Assembly: GCA_017744605.1 (NCBI GenBank)
Contig: JAGIAZ010000005.1
Span: 82,197 to 146,196, forward strand
From: Sphingobium sp.
GTDB lineage: Bacteria > Pseudomonadota > Alphaproteobacteria > Sphingomonadales > Sphingomonadaceae
Direction of reading: 5' to 3'
Length of the DNA: 64,000 nucleotides
The notes under the pieces are model-generated. The model saw only the letters and a list, made by a program, of their open reading frames with translations. It was not told the origin of the DNA and made no database searches. Made by a program: the position numbers and the translations under genes. Within the stretch, counting starts at the first letter, position 1, and each line of letters starts with the position of its first letter. Of this stretch, positions 55,926-64,000 are shown in pieces.

Positions 55926-56645
55926 ATGACTGCCCGCTCCCATCTCCTCCTCGTCGATGATGAAGCGGCGATCCGCGAGCCACTCAGCGCCTATTTGCAG
56001 CGCTCCGGCTTTCGGGTGAGCGAAGCCGCGAATGCAGCCGAAGCGCGCAAGATCCTGGCCGGCAATGCGATCGAGCTTGCGATCCTCGACATCATGATGC
56101 CCGGCGAGGACGGCCTGTCGCTGTGCCGCTCGATCCGCGAACAGGGCGAACTGCCGGTCATCCTCCTGACGGCGCGCTCGGAAGAGACCGACCGCATCGT
56201 CGGCCTGGAAATGGGCGCGGACGACTATGTGCTGAAGCCCTTCTCGCCTCGCGAGCTCGTGGCGCGAATCAAGACGATCATGCGCCGCGCCGGTGGAAGC
56301 GGCGCGCGCGAGGTCGCCAATGAAGCCGCTGTCTACCGGTTCGAGGGCTGGACGTTGCGCGCCGACGACTGGACTTTGACCGGCGCCGACAATGTCGCCA
56401 TTCCGCTCTCTACCGCGGATTTCCGGTTGCTCCAGGCCTTCGTGACCCATCCCCGCCAGGTGTTGAACCGCGACCAGCTGCTCGACCTGACCGCCGGCCG
56501 CGAAGCGCATGCGTTCGACCGCTCGATCGACAACCAGATCAGCCGCCTGCGCCGCAAGCTGGAGGATGACGCGCGCGCGCCGCGCCTCATCAAGACGGTC
56601 TGGGGCGGCGGCTATATGTTCGGAGCGGACGTGACGCGGTCATGA
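55926..56645 (+). CDS. OmpR-family response regulator
   Basis: LLVDDE, AILDIMMPGEDG, LLTAR, LKPF; winged-helix C-terminus. Confidence 0.93.
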   Translation: MTARSHLLLVDDEAAIREPLSAYLQRSGFRVSEAANAAEARKILAGNAIELAILDIMMPGEDGLSLCRSIREQGELPVILLTARSEETDRIVGLEMGADDYVLKPFSPRELVARIKTIMRRAGGSGAREVANEAAVYRFEGWTLRADDWTLTGADNVAIPLSTADFRLLQAFVTHPRQVLNRDQLLDLTAGREAHAFDRSIDNQISRLRRKLEDDARAPRLIKTVWGGGYMFGADVTRS

Positions 56646-56658
56646 GCCGGAGCCATTC

Positions 56659-58035
56659 ATGAGCGGATGGATGCGATCCCTGGCTTCGAGCTTTCGGCCG
56701 CGCACGCTCGTCGGCCAGACGATCCTCTTCGTGGCCGCCTCGCTTTTCGTCGTGCAGGCGATCGGGGTCGGCCTTGTCTATCTCGCCCAGCGCAACCAGT
56801 GGCTGACCGTCGCGGCGGCACCTGGCGTGATCGTCGTGCTGGAAACGCTGGACCAGCGGACCAACGTCAGCCCGATCAACCGTCTCCGCTTGCAGCGCGG
56901 CATACAGGCCAGCCCCACCCCGCCAGTTCGGCAGGGCGAAGATGCACCGGCCATCGCCGCGCGCGCCATGGACATGTTCCACACGGCCGGCGTCAATCCG
57001 CTCCAGGTGCGGGCGGCGATCGACCGGCCTCCGTCACGGTCGCGGCTTCGGCCCATATTGTTCGGACGAGCCGACAGTCCGCCGCGCGGCGGCCGCGTCC
57101 AGGTCCAACTCAGCGTCCAGATGGCGCCGGACCGCTGGTTCACGGTCTTTTCGCGCGCCGCGCCAATCGACCAGCCGATCATTCCGCGTGCGCTGGCGCA
57201 GACGCTGTTCCTCTACCTCATGGTTCTCGTGCCGCTGGTCTGGTTCATGCACCGCCTCGCAGATCCGCTGCGCTCACTGGCCGCGGCGACGAAGCGCGTC
57301 GGCACACCGGACGGCTTCATGCACGTGCCCGTCGAAGGCTCACAGGACGTTCGCGGTCTCGCGGTCTCGTTCAACGCCATGCAGGACCGTATCCGTTCGA
57401 TGCTCGAGGAAAAGGACCATATGCTCGGCGCGATCGGCCATGATCTGCGAACGCCGCTGACGGCCCTTCGGGTTCGGGTGGAATCGGTGCCCGAAGGGCC
57501 GGATCGCGACCGCATGATCACCACCATCGACGACATGCGCCAGATGCTGGATGATATTCTCGCGCTGGCGCGTATCGGCCGCGACCGCGAGCCGGCGCAG
57601 AAGGTCGATCTTGGGGCGCTCATCGAGGCTGCGATCGACGATTTCCTCGAGACCGGCGCCAACGTGTCGCTCGACGAAGACATGCCGCGCGCCATCGTCA
57701 ATGTGCATCCGCGCGCTATTCGCCGAGCGGTCAACAATCTCGTCGACAATGCCATCAAATATGGGACCACCGCGGAAGTTTCACTGCGCGTCACGGACAA
57801 TCGCGCCATCATCGCGATCGCCGATCGCGGTCCCGGCATCGCCCCCGAGCGTGTCGAGGAAATGATGCAGCCGTTCACCCGCATGGAGAGCTCGCGCAGC
57901 CGCGACACGGGCGGCGCCGGCCTCGGCCTTGCCATCGTCCGTGCCATCGCATCTTCGGAATCGGGTCAATTCATGCTGGCCAACCGACCAGAAGGCGGCC
58001 TCGTGGCGTCCCTCAGCCTGCCGCTGGCTCTCTGA
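56659..58035 (+). CDS. Sensor histidine kinase
   Basis: AIGHDLRTPLTAL, NLVDNAIKYG, GGAGLGLAIV. Confidence 0.92.
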   Translation: MSGWMRSLASSFRPRTLVGQTILFVAASLFVVQAIGVGLVYLAQRNQWLTVAAAPGVIVVLETLDQRTNVSPINRLRLQRGIQASPTPPVRQGEDAPAIAARAMDMFHTAGVNPLQVRAAIDRPPSRSRLRPILFGRADSPPRGGRVQVQLSVQMAPDRWFTVFSRAAPIDQPIIPRALAQTLFLYLMVLVPLVWFMHRLADPLRSLAAATKRVGTPDGFMHVPVEGSQDVRGLAVSFNAMQDRIRSMLEEKDHMLGAIGHDLRTPLTALRVRVESVPEGPDRDRMITTIDDMRQMLDDILALARIGRDREPAQKVDLGALIEAAIDDFLETGANVSLDEDMPRAIVNVHPRAIRRAVNNLVDNAIKYGTTAEVSLRVTDNRAIIAIADRGPGIAPERVEEMMQPFTRMESSRSRDTGGAGLGLAIVRAIASSESGQFMLANRPEGGLVASLSLPLAL

Positions 58036-58050
58036 GCAACAATACCGAAC

Positions 58051-59193
58051 TCAGTGATGCGTGGATGGGGGAACCGGGTGCGCCATTGCCTCGGTCCGCC
58101 CCGGCGGGGTCAGCGCGTTGCGCTTCGGAATGTCCTGCTCGTTGATCACATTGGCGCCGGTCGGCAAGGCCGTCTTGCCAAGGTCGAGCTTGCGCAGCTG
58201 CACCTTCATGCCTTCCTCGCCATCGCGAACGGCGATGCGGCGACGGATTTCGTTCTGCTCGGCGAGATCGGCCTTGGGATCCTCGGCCTGTCGCCCGATC
58301 GCCTTTTCGAGGCCCTTCGACCAGGCAAGGATCACCGACATGCGCCGGTTGCGCGGATCGTAACGGTCATCCGGCACGAACGGCTCGCGGTCGGCAACAC
58401 CGTCGATGCGGATGAAGCGTGTCGCCGCAACACCGTCCCGTGAGAGCAGGGCGCGTGTCGCTTCCGCGCGAGCCGCTGACAAGGTCCAGTTGTTCGTCGT
58501 CTGGCCCGAGCTGTACGGCAGGCTGTCGGTATGGCCGCGGACGATCACATCGTTGGACACATCCTTCACGACCTCGGCCACCTGGCCGATGAGCGTGCGC
58601 GCCTCTGGCAACAGCTGATCGGTGCCCATCTTGAACATGGCGAAGTCCGCTTCGTCGATCAGGTCAATGCGCAGGCCCTCGGCCGTCTCGGTGAACTTGA
58701 TGTGGCGACGCAGCTTGCGCAGCGCCTTCTGCTGCTCGAGCTTGGCCTCGATCTGCTTCTTGAGCGCCTCGAACTTCTGACGATCCCGGTCCTTGGCCTT
58801 GTCCTTCATATCGTCGCCGCCCACGTCGCGCGTGCCGGTAGCATCGCGCGGAATGGTGATGGCGAGATTGCCCTGCCCCCCCGTCGTCGGATAATTTTCC
58901 TTGGACGTCAGGCTGTCGCCGCCGAACAGGCCGCTGGAGCCGGCACTGTCCATCTTCAGCTGAACGAGTGTCGGTGTGAAATAGTCCGCCAGCCCTTTGC
59001 GCTGTTTCTCGGTCGTCGCGCCGAGCAGCCACATCAGCAGGAAGAACGCCATCATAGCGGTCACGAAGTCGGCATAGGCCACCTTCCACGCGCCGCCATG
59101 ATGTCCGCCATGACCATCGGCGATGATTTTCTTGACGATGATCGGGCGCGGTTCGGGCTCGTTCGCGCGCTTGCCTTTGGGCGGGAGTGCCAT
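58051..59193 (-). CDS. motB: Flagellar motor protein MotB
   Basis: AYADFVTAMMAFFLLMWLLG plug/TM; OmpA-like peptidoglycan-binding domain. Confidence 0.92.
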   Translation of the reverse strand: MALPPKGKRANEPEPRPIIVKKIIADGHGGHHGGAWKVAYADFVTAMMAFFLLMWLLGATTEKQRKGLADYFTPTLVQLKMDSAGSSGLFGGDSLTSKENYPTTGGQGNLAITIPRDATGTRDVGGDDMKDKAKDRDRQKFEALKKQIEAKLEQQKALRKLRRHIKFTETAEGLRIDLIDEADFAMFKMGTDQLLPEARTLIGQVAEVVKDVSNDVIVRGHTDSLPYSSGQTTNNWTLSAARAEATRALLSRDGVAATRFIRIDGVADREPFVPDDRYDPRNRRMSVILAWSKGLEKAIGRQAEDPKADLAEQNEIRRRIAVRDGEEGMKVQLRKLDLGKTALPTGANVINEQDIPKRNALTPPGRTEAMAHPVPPSTHH

Positions 59194-59209
59194 GGTCCAG
59201 TCCTACGCC

Positions 59210-60073
59210 TCAGCGGCCCCGCATGCCGTCGAACACCTCGGCAAAGGCGGGCTGGTTGGCATGCGAAAGGTTCGAACGCGCCGCCTCGATCACCAGCGGC
59301 TGTGGATGGCCGTGGAGCGAGGCGATGATGATCTGCTTGACCACCTGGTAGATCGCGGCGTCGGCCTCGATCACCTGGCGGCAACGATTGGCGAACGGGT
59401 TGACCATGCCATAAGCGAGCAACACGCCGAGGAACGTACCGACGAGCGCGGAGCCGATCATGGCGCCGAGAATTTCCGGCGGCTTGTCGATCGAGCCCAT
59501 GGTCTTGACCACGCCGAGCACGGCCGCGACGATGCCCAGCGCCGGCAGCGCGTCGGCGAGGCCCTGGAGGTTGTCGGCCGGGCGGATCGCATGATGGTGG
59601 TGCGTCTTGAGGCTGTTGTCCATGACATCCTCGACCGCATGCGGATCGAGCGTGCCCGAGGACACGACGACCAGCCGCAGCGTATCGCAGATCAGGTGGA
59701 TCAGCGTCGAATCCTTCAGGAGCTTGGGATATTCGGCGAAGATGGACGAGGTCTTGGGATCCTCGATGTGCGGCTCAAGCGCCACCGGGCCCTCGACACG
59801 CAGCGTCTTCATGAGCTTGCTCACGAGGAAGATGCAATCCAGGAAGTCCTTCTTCTTGTAGCTCGGGCCCTTGAACACCTTGCCCAGGCCGCCGAGCAAC
59901 GCCTTGAGGTCAGCGCCGCTATTGCCGATGACAAGCGCGCCGACGGCCGCGCCGCCGATGATGATCATTTCGTGCGGCAGGGCGTGCAGCACAGGCTCGA
60001 TATCGCCGCCGGTGAAGATGAAGCCACCGAACACCATGACGATGAGAATAACGAGACCGATACCTGCGAACAT
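59210..60073 (-). CDS. motA: Flagellar motor stator protein MotA
   Basis: Four TMs, position, ALPALGIVAAVLGVVKTMGSIDKPPEILGAMIGSALVGTFLGVLLAYG. Confidence 0.93.
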   Translation of the reverse strand: MFAGIGLVILIVMVFGGFIFTGGDIEPVLHALPHEMIIIGGAAVGALVIGNSGADLKALLGGLGKVFKGPSYKKKDFLDCIFLVSKLMKTLRVEGPVALEPHIEDPKTSSIFAEYPKLLKDSTLIHLICDTLRLVVVSSGTLDPHAVEDVMDNSLKTHHHHAIRPADNLQGLADALPALGIVAAVLGVVKTMGSIDKPPEILGAMIGSALVGTFLGVLLAYGMVNPFANRCRQVIEADAAIYQVVKQIIIASLHGHPQPLVIEAARSNLSHANQPAFAEVFDGMRGR

Positions 60074-60297
60074 TATGATCCCCGCGCAGTTTGACTATTG
60101 AAGCGGACGACTGCGAACTCGTCCTGCATGCACAACCCTTAGAACGGCTGTGCTGAAACAGGGTTTAGAGCCACGGTTACTGCGACCTTTATTTTTCTGC
60201 GCCAGCCGCGGAATGACGATGATGCGGGATCGTGAACGACGCCCGCGCCCAGACAAGGGCACGGACGCCGACTGAGGCTTTCCCGCAACTGGAAGGC

Positions 60298-61134
60298 TTA
60301 GCGCAGCAGATCGAACAGCGACTGGCGCCCGATGCGGGCGAAAGCGGCCTGCGAGGCTTCGAGCGTCGTCAGCTTGCTCTGCAGCTTGGTGATCACCTCG
60401 CCGACATCGGTATCCTCGAGGCTCGAGCGGCGCTCGGTCAGATCGAGCTTCTTGTTGTTGATGCGCGTGGCGATGTCGTCGATACGCTGCTGGCGCACGC
60501 CCTGGATCGACTGCGCGACGATCACATGATCGAGCGCTGCCCTGCTGTCCGTGAGCGACTGCTTGAGCGCCGCGTCGTCTGAATTGCGCACCGCGTCGAT
60601 CGCCGCCTGAAGGATGTCGTCGAGCGACTTGGTGCCGACCACATTATCGGAGATGCTCTGCCGGGTCGCCACGGCGTCCACGGCAAGGCCGGCGCCGACC
60701 GGGATGTTGACCGTGTTGGTATCGTCGAAAATCGGCGACCCTTGGTAGTCGGTCTGATGGAGCAGGTCGTGGATCGACTGCTTGATGCCTTCGATCGACT
60801 GCGCCACCGCCTCGCGGCCTGGCGAAGCCTGCGAGGTCGACGTGGACTGCACGAGCAGCTCGGTCACCTTCGACATCAATGCGTTGATGTCTCCCAGGCT
60901 GCTGGATGCAGCAGTCGCGCGCGAATTGGCGAAGTTCGCATTCGATGCCCAGGCATCATTGATCGACTGCTGACGGCCGATCTGCGAAATCTGCACCCAG
61001 TCCTGCGGGTTGTCTGCGGGCTGGTTGATCTTCTTGCCGGTCGAGATCTTGGTCTGTTCGGTCGCGATATCGCGGGCCAGATTCTGCTGGCGCAGGATTT
61101 CGGCATTCAGAGACTGGGATGTGATGAAGACCAT
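60298..61134 (-). CDS. flgL: Flagellar hook-associated protein FlgL
   Basis: Flagellin-like N-terminus QQNLARDIATEQTKISTGKKINQPADNPQDWVQ; after flgK. Confidence 0.88.
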   Translation of the reverse strand: MVFITSQSLNAEILRQQNLARDIATEQTKISTGKKINQPADNPQDWVQISQIGRQQSINDAWASNANFANSRATAASSSLGDINALMSKVTELLVQSTSTSQASPGREAVAQSIEGIKQSIHDLLHQTDYQGSPIFDDTNTVNIPVGAGLAVDAVATRQSISDNVVGTKSLDDILQAAIDAVRNSDDAALKQSLTDSRAALDHVIVAQSIQGVRQQRIDDIATRINNKKLDLTERRSSLEDTDVGEVITKLQSKLTTLEASQAAFARIGRQSLFDLLR

Positions 61135-61152
61135 GTTCTCTTACCTTCTGCC

Positions 61153-62493
61153 TTAACGGAAGACGTCGAAGATCGTCTGCGTGATCTCACGCGCGACCTG
61201 GATGATGCGCGCGCAGCCCTGATAGGCCTGCTGCAGGCGGAGCAGATCGGCCGCCTCGCGGTCGAGATTCACCCCCGAGACGTCGCCGCGCGCCTGCTGG
61301 GCAAGCGTGTCGCGGTTCGAAGCGGCCTTTTGCTCGGCCGTCGCCGCATTGGCGATATTGCCCTGGGACGAAATGATCTGCGTCCAATTGTCTTCCATCG
61401 AACCGCTACCGCGGATCGAGGAGGCAGCGACGAGATTGCCGTTGATGACGCCTGCCGCATTTGCCGACGCGATCTCGGCAGGATCCGTAATCAGCACCTG
61501 CAGGGTCGAGGCGTCCGCGCCGATCGACAGGATCGGCTGGCCCGCCGCGCCGGCTGCAGTGAAGCCCGCGGTATGCCAGGTGTTGATATCCGTCACATAT
61601 TTCTGGGCGAGCGTATTGAGATCATCGACGCGCGTCTTCGCGACATCCGCGCTCTGCGCCAGCCCTGCCAGCGCGCCGCTCGACGGCGTCGCGACGGCGG
61701 CGCCGTCGAGCGTGAAGGCAAGCGTGCCGTCGGCATTGGCACTGACGGCGAACAGATGCGGGTCGACATTGCTGACGACCGGGGAGCCGTTGAAATCGAC
61801 ATTGGCGATACCCTTGCCGTCGAACGCCGTGGTCACATCGAGGCGCTTGCTGATTTCAAGCAAAGCCTGATCCCGCGCATCGAAGAGCTGCACCTGCGCG
61901 GGCGAACCGTCGATGGCGCGCCGCAGACCCTCATTGGCTGTCGCAAGCTGTTTGATAGCGTCATTCAGCGCCGCAACTTCGCTCGTCGCCGTCGTCGAGA
62001 TGCCGTCCTGCAGGCTCTTCATGTCGCCATAGGAGAGCTTGAACGCCGTGTTGACCTGCTCCATCGAGAACAACATGTCGGTGCGCAAGGTCCGGTCTGT
62101 GGGGTTCGCGGCCAGCCTCTCGATCGTCGAGAACATGCCGCCCATGCGCTGCCCCACGCCGAGCGGGCCGTCGTCGAGCGCCGTCTGGATGTCGGTCATC
62201 CAGCGCGAGCGCTGATCGGCGCTGCCCAGCGTATTGGCAGTGCGGCGCGTCGCCGCGTCGAGATAGGGATCGCTGGCGCGGAATACCCGGCCGATGTCGA
62301 CACCGGCAAAGGACGCACCGCCCTTTTCGAAGATGGAACTCGACGCAGAAGCACTCGATTCCCTGATTTCGAGATTGCGGCGGCTGTAGCCGGCTGTGTT
62401 GGTGTTCGCGATATTATCGGCGACGGCGCCCATCGCAGCCTGATAGGCGCGCGTGCCGGAAGCGCCGATCTGGAAGAGGTCGACCTGAGGCAT
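61153..62493 (-). CDS. flgK: Flagellar hook-associated protein FlgK
   Basis: QIGASGTRAYQAAMGAVADNIANTNTAGYSRRNLEI. Confidence 0.92.
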   Translation of the reverse strand: MPQVDLFQIGASGTRAYQAAMGAVADNIANTNTAGYSRRNLEIRESSASASSSIFEKGGASFAGVDIGRVFRASDPYLDAATRRTANTLGSADQRSRWMTDIQTALDDGPLGVGQRMGGMFSTIERLAANPTDRTLRTDMLFSMEQVNTAFKLSYGDMKSLQDGISTTATSEVAALNDAIKQLATANEGLRRAIDGSPAQVQLFDARDQALLEISKRLDVTTAFDGKGIANVDFNGSPVVSNVDPHLFAVSANADGTLAFTLDGAAVATPSSGALAGLAQSADVAKTRVDDLNTLAQKYVTDINTWHTAGFTAAGAAGQPILSIGADASTLQVLITDPAEIASANAAGVINGNLVAASSIRGSGSMEDNWTQIISSQGNIANAATAEQKAASNRDTLAQQARGDVSGVNLDREAADLLRLQQAYQGCARIIQVAREITQTIFDVFR

Positions 62494-62789
62494 CAGCGCC
62501 TATCCAGCTGTTGCAGGATGAGCTGCGCGATGCCCAGACCGCCGCTGGAGGCCAGGCCATCGGCCATGTTGGCGTCCGAAAGCTCCTGAAACTGATCGAC
62601 GGCGCTCGAGCCGTCGATGCTTTCCCCCGCGCCGGAATGGCGCATCGTGCCGACGAGCTGACGCATGAAAATCGCCTCGAAGCTCTTGGCGGCCTTCTGC
62701 AAGGCGGCGCGCTCCTGCGCCTTCGCCGCGGAGGCGGCGTCGAGGGGAGCGGCCGCGATGCTCTGACCGATATTGGCCATCTGGGTCAT
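62493..62789 (-). CDS. flgJ: Rod-binding protein (FlgJ N-terminal type, no muramidase domain)
   Basis: AAKSFEAIFMRQLVGTMRHS. Confidence 0.87.
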   Translation of the reverse strand: MTQMANIGQSIAAAPLDAASAAKAQERAALQKAAKSFEAIFMRQLVGTMRHSGAGESIDGSSAVDQFQELSDANMADGLASSGGLGIAQLILQQLDRR

Positions 62790-63904
62790 ATGATCTCGAG
62801 CTCCGCCTTCATCGCACCCGCCTGTTTCAGCGCCTCCAGGATCTCGACGAGATCCGACGAGGACGCCCCCACCGCGTTCACCGCTTTGACTATATCGGCA
62901 AGAGATGCCCCACCCTTAAACAGGAACATCGGATTTTTCTCTTCCGTGGCCTCAAGGGCGCTCGACGGTTCGACCGCGGTCTGCCCCTTCGAGAAGGGCG
63001 CGGGCTGCACGATCCGGGGTGCTTCCTTGACCGTCACGGTCAGTTTGCCATGGCTGATCGCGGCCGGCGTGATCTGCACCTGGCCATTGATGACGACCGT
63101 GCCGGTGCGGGCATTGACGATCACCTTGGCCGGCGGATCGGCGGGCCGCACCTGGATATTCTCGATAAGGCCCATCATCATGATGCGGCTTTCCTTGCCC
63201 TGCGGAGCCTCGATGCTGATCGAAACGCCGTCGAGCGCCTTGGCGCGCTTGTCGTTGAAGGCGAGATTGATCGCATCGGCCACGCGCAATGCGGTGGTGA
63301 GATCGGCATCGGCGAGATTGAAGGTCAGCACCGGCGACGTGTCGAAACCGGTCGCGACCGCACGCTCGACCGTAGCGCCGGCCGGAATGCGTCCAGCCGA
63401 CGGCACGTTGACTGACAGCTGCGAGCCGTCGGCGCCCGAAACGCCGAGACCGCCCACGGCGAGATTACCCTGGGCCATCGCATAGATTTCGCCATCGGCA
63501 CCGCGCAGCGGCGCCAGAACCAACGTGCCGCCGCGCAGCGACTTGGCCTTGCCGAGTGCCGACACCGTGATGTCGAGACGCTGCCCGGGCTTGGAGAAAG
63601 CGGGCAGTTCGGCGGTGATCATGACGGCGGCGGCGTTCTTGAGTGCCGGATTGACGCCCGGCGGCAGCGTGAGACCGAAGCGCGAGACCACCCCCTTCAT
63701 GCCCTGCGTCGCATAATCGAGGCTGTCGTCACCGGTGCCGGCAAGGCCGACCACGACGCCGTAACCCACGAGCTGGTTGGCGCGCAGGCCTTCGAAGGCA
63801 CCAAGGTCCTTGATGCGCTCGGCGTGCGCGGGCGCCGCACCGAACTGGAGTGCCATCAGCAGCGGGATGAGCGCCGCCATGAGCCGGGGCAGAAACTGGT
63901 TCAT
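62786..63904 (-). CDS. flgI: Flagellar P-ring protein FlgI
   Basis: ERIKDLGAFEGLRANQLVGYGVVVGLAGTGD. Confidence 0.95.
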   Translation of the reverse strand: MNQFLPRLMAALIPLLMALQFGAAPAHAERIKDLGAFEGLRANQLVGYGVVVGLAGTGDDSLDYATQGMKGVVSRFGLTLPPGVNPALKNAAAVMITAELPAFSKPGQRLDITVSALGKAKSLRGGTLVLAPLRGADGEIYAMAQGNLAVGGLGVSGADGSQLSVNVPSAGRIPAGATVERAVATGFDTSPVLTFNLADADLTTALRVADAINLAFNDKRAKALDGVSISIEAPQGKESRIMMMGLIENIQVRPADPPAKVIVNARTGTVVINGQVQITPAAISHGKLTVTVKEAPRIVQPAPFSKGQTAVEPSSALEATEEKNPMFLFKGGASLADIVKAVNAVGASSSDLVEILEALKQAGAMKAELEII

Positions 63905-63920
63905 TGGAACGGCCACTCCG

Positions 63921-64000
63921 TCAGAAGGGATTGATGATCGAGAAGAAGCTGCTGAGCCAGCCGGGCTTGCTCGCACGCTGAATGTCGCCCTTGCCCGTGT
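63921..64000 (-). CDS. flgH: C-terminal end of flagellar L-ring protein FlgH (runs off window)
   Basis: By-eye TGKGDIQRASKPGWLSSFFSIINPF*. Confidence 0.75.
   Translation of the reverse strand, partial: TGKGDIQRASKPGWLSSFFSIINPF

Noticed and set aside
60742-62589. 615-aa plus ORF antisense to flgL/flgK
   Set aside because: Antisense GC artefact; flagellar genes on the minus strand are unambiguous.

Overview
The window is sphingomonad-like alphaproteobacterial chromosome carrying one apparently complete, short-tailed (P22-like gene order) temperate prophage of about 41.1 kb. The prophage sits in the 3' half of a tRNA-Gly(UCC) gene: a perfect 52-bp direct repeat occurs at 13778-13829 (attL, inside the intact tRNA) and 54908-54959 (attR), with a tyrosine integrase next to attL. 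Left host flank: VOC protein, ferredoxin, two cysteine desulfurases, alpha/beta hydrolase, ABC-F ATPase, SIMPL protein, PepSY protein plus two-component system, purC, dienelactone hydrolase, LysR regulator. Right host flank: EF-hand protein plus two-component system, motB/motA, flgL/flgK/flgJ/flgI/flgH. Most interesting observations: (1) an AP2/HNH endonuclease ORF inserted at the start of another HNH gene, with the first 20 codons present twice, nearly identical in protein but synonymously recoded; (2) four copies of a palindromic operator (AAAGCACAT-N4-ATGTGCTTT) in two pairs, before cro and before the leftward operon ending in integrase; (3) a lysogen-side cassette next to the repressor (Rap1a-like exported protein, exported SNase-like nuclease, membrane coiled-coil protein), a candidate superinfection-exclusion module; (4) a 12-bp tandem array of 34 units whose only two variable sites are both amino-acid changing; (5) a candidate replication origin inside a replication-region gene; (6) a nested hairpin overlapping the GTG start of a tail gene; (7) a leftward operon that integration appears to split. 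All calls come from reading the sequence and supplied ORFs; no database search was run.
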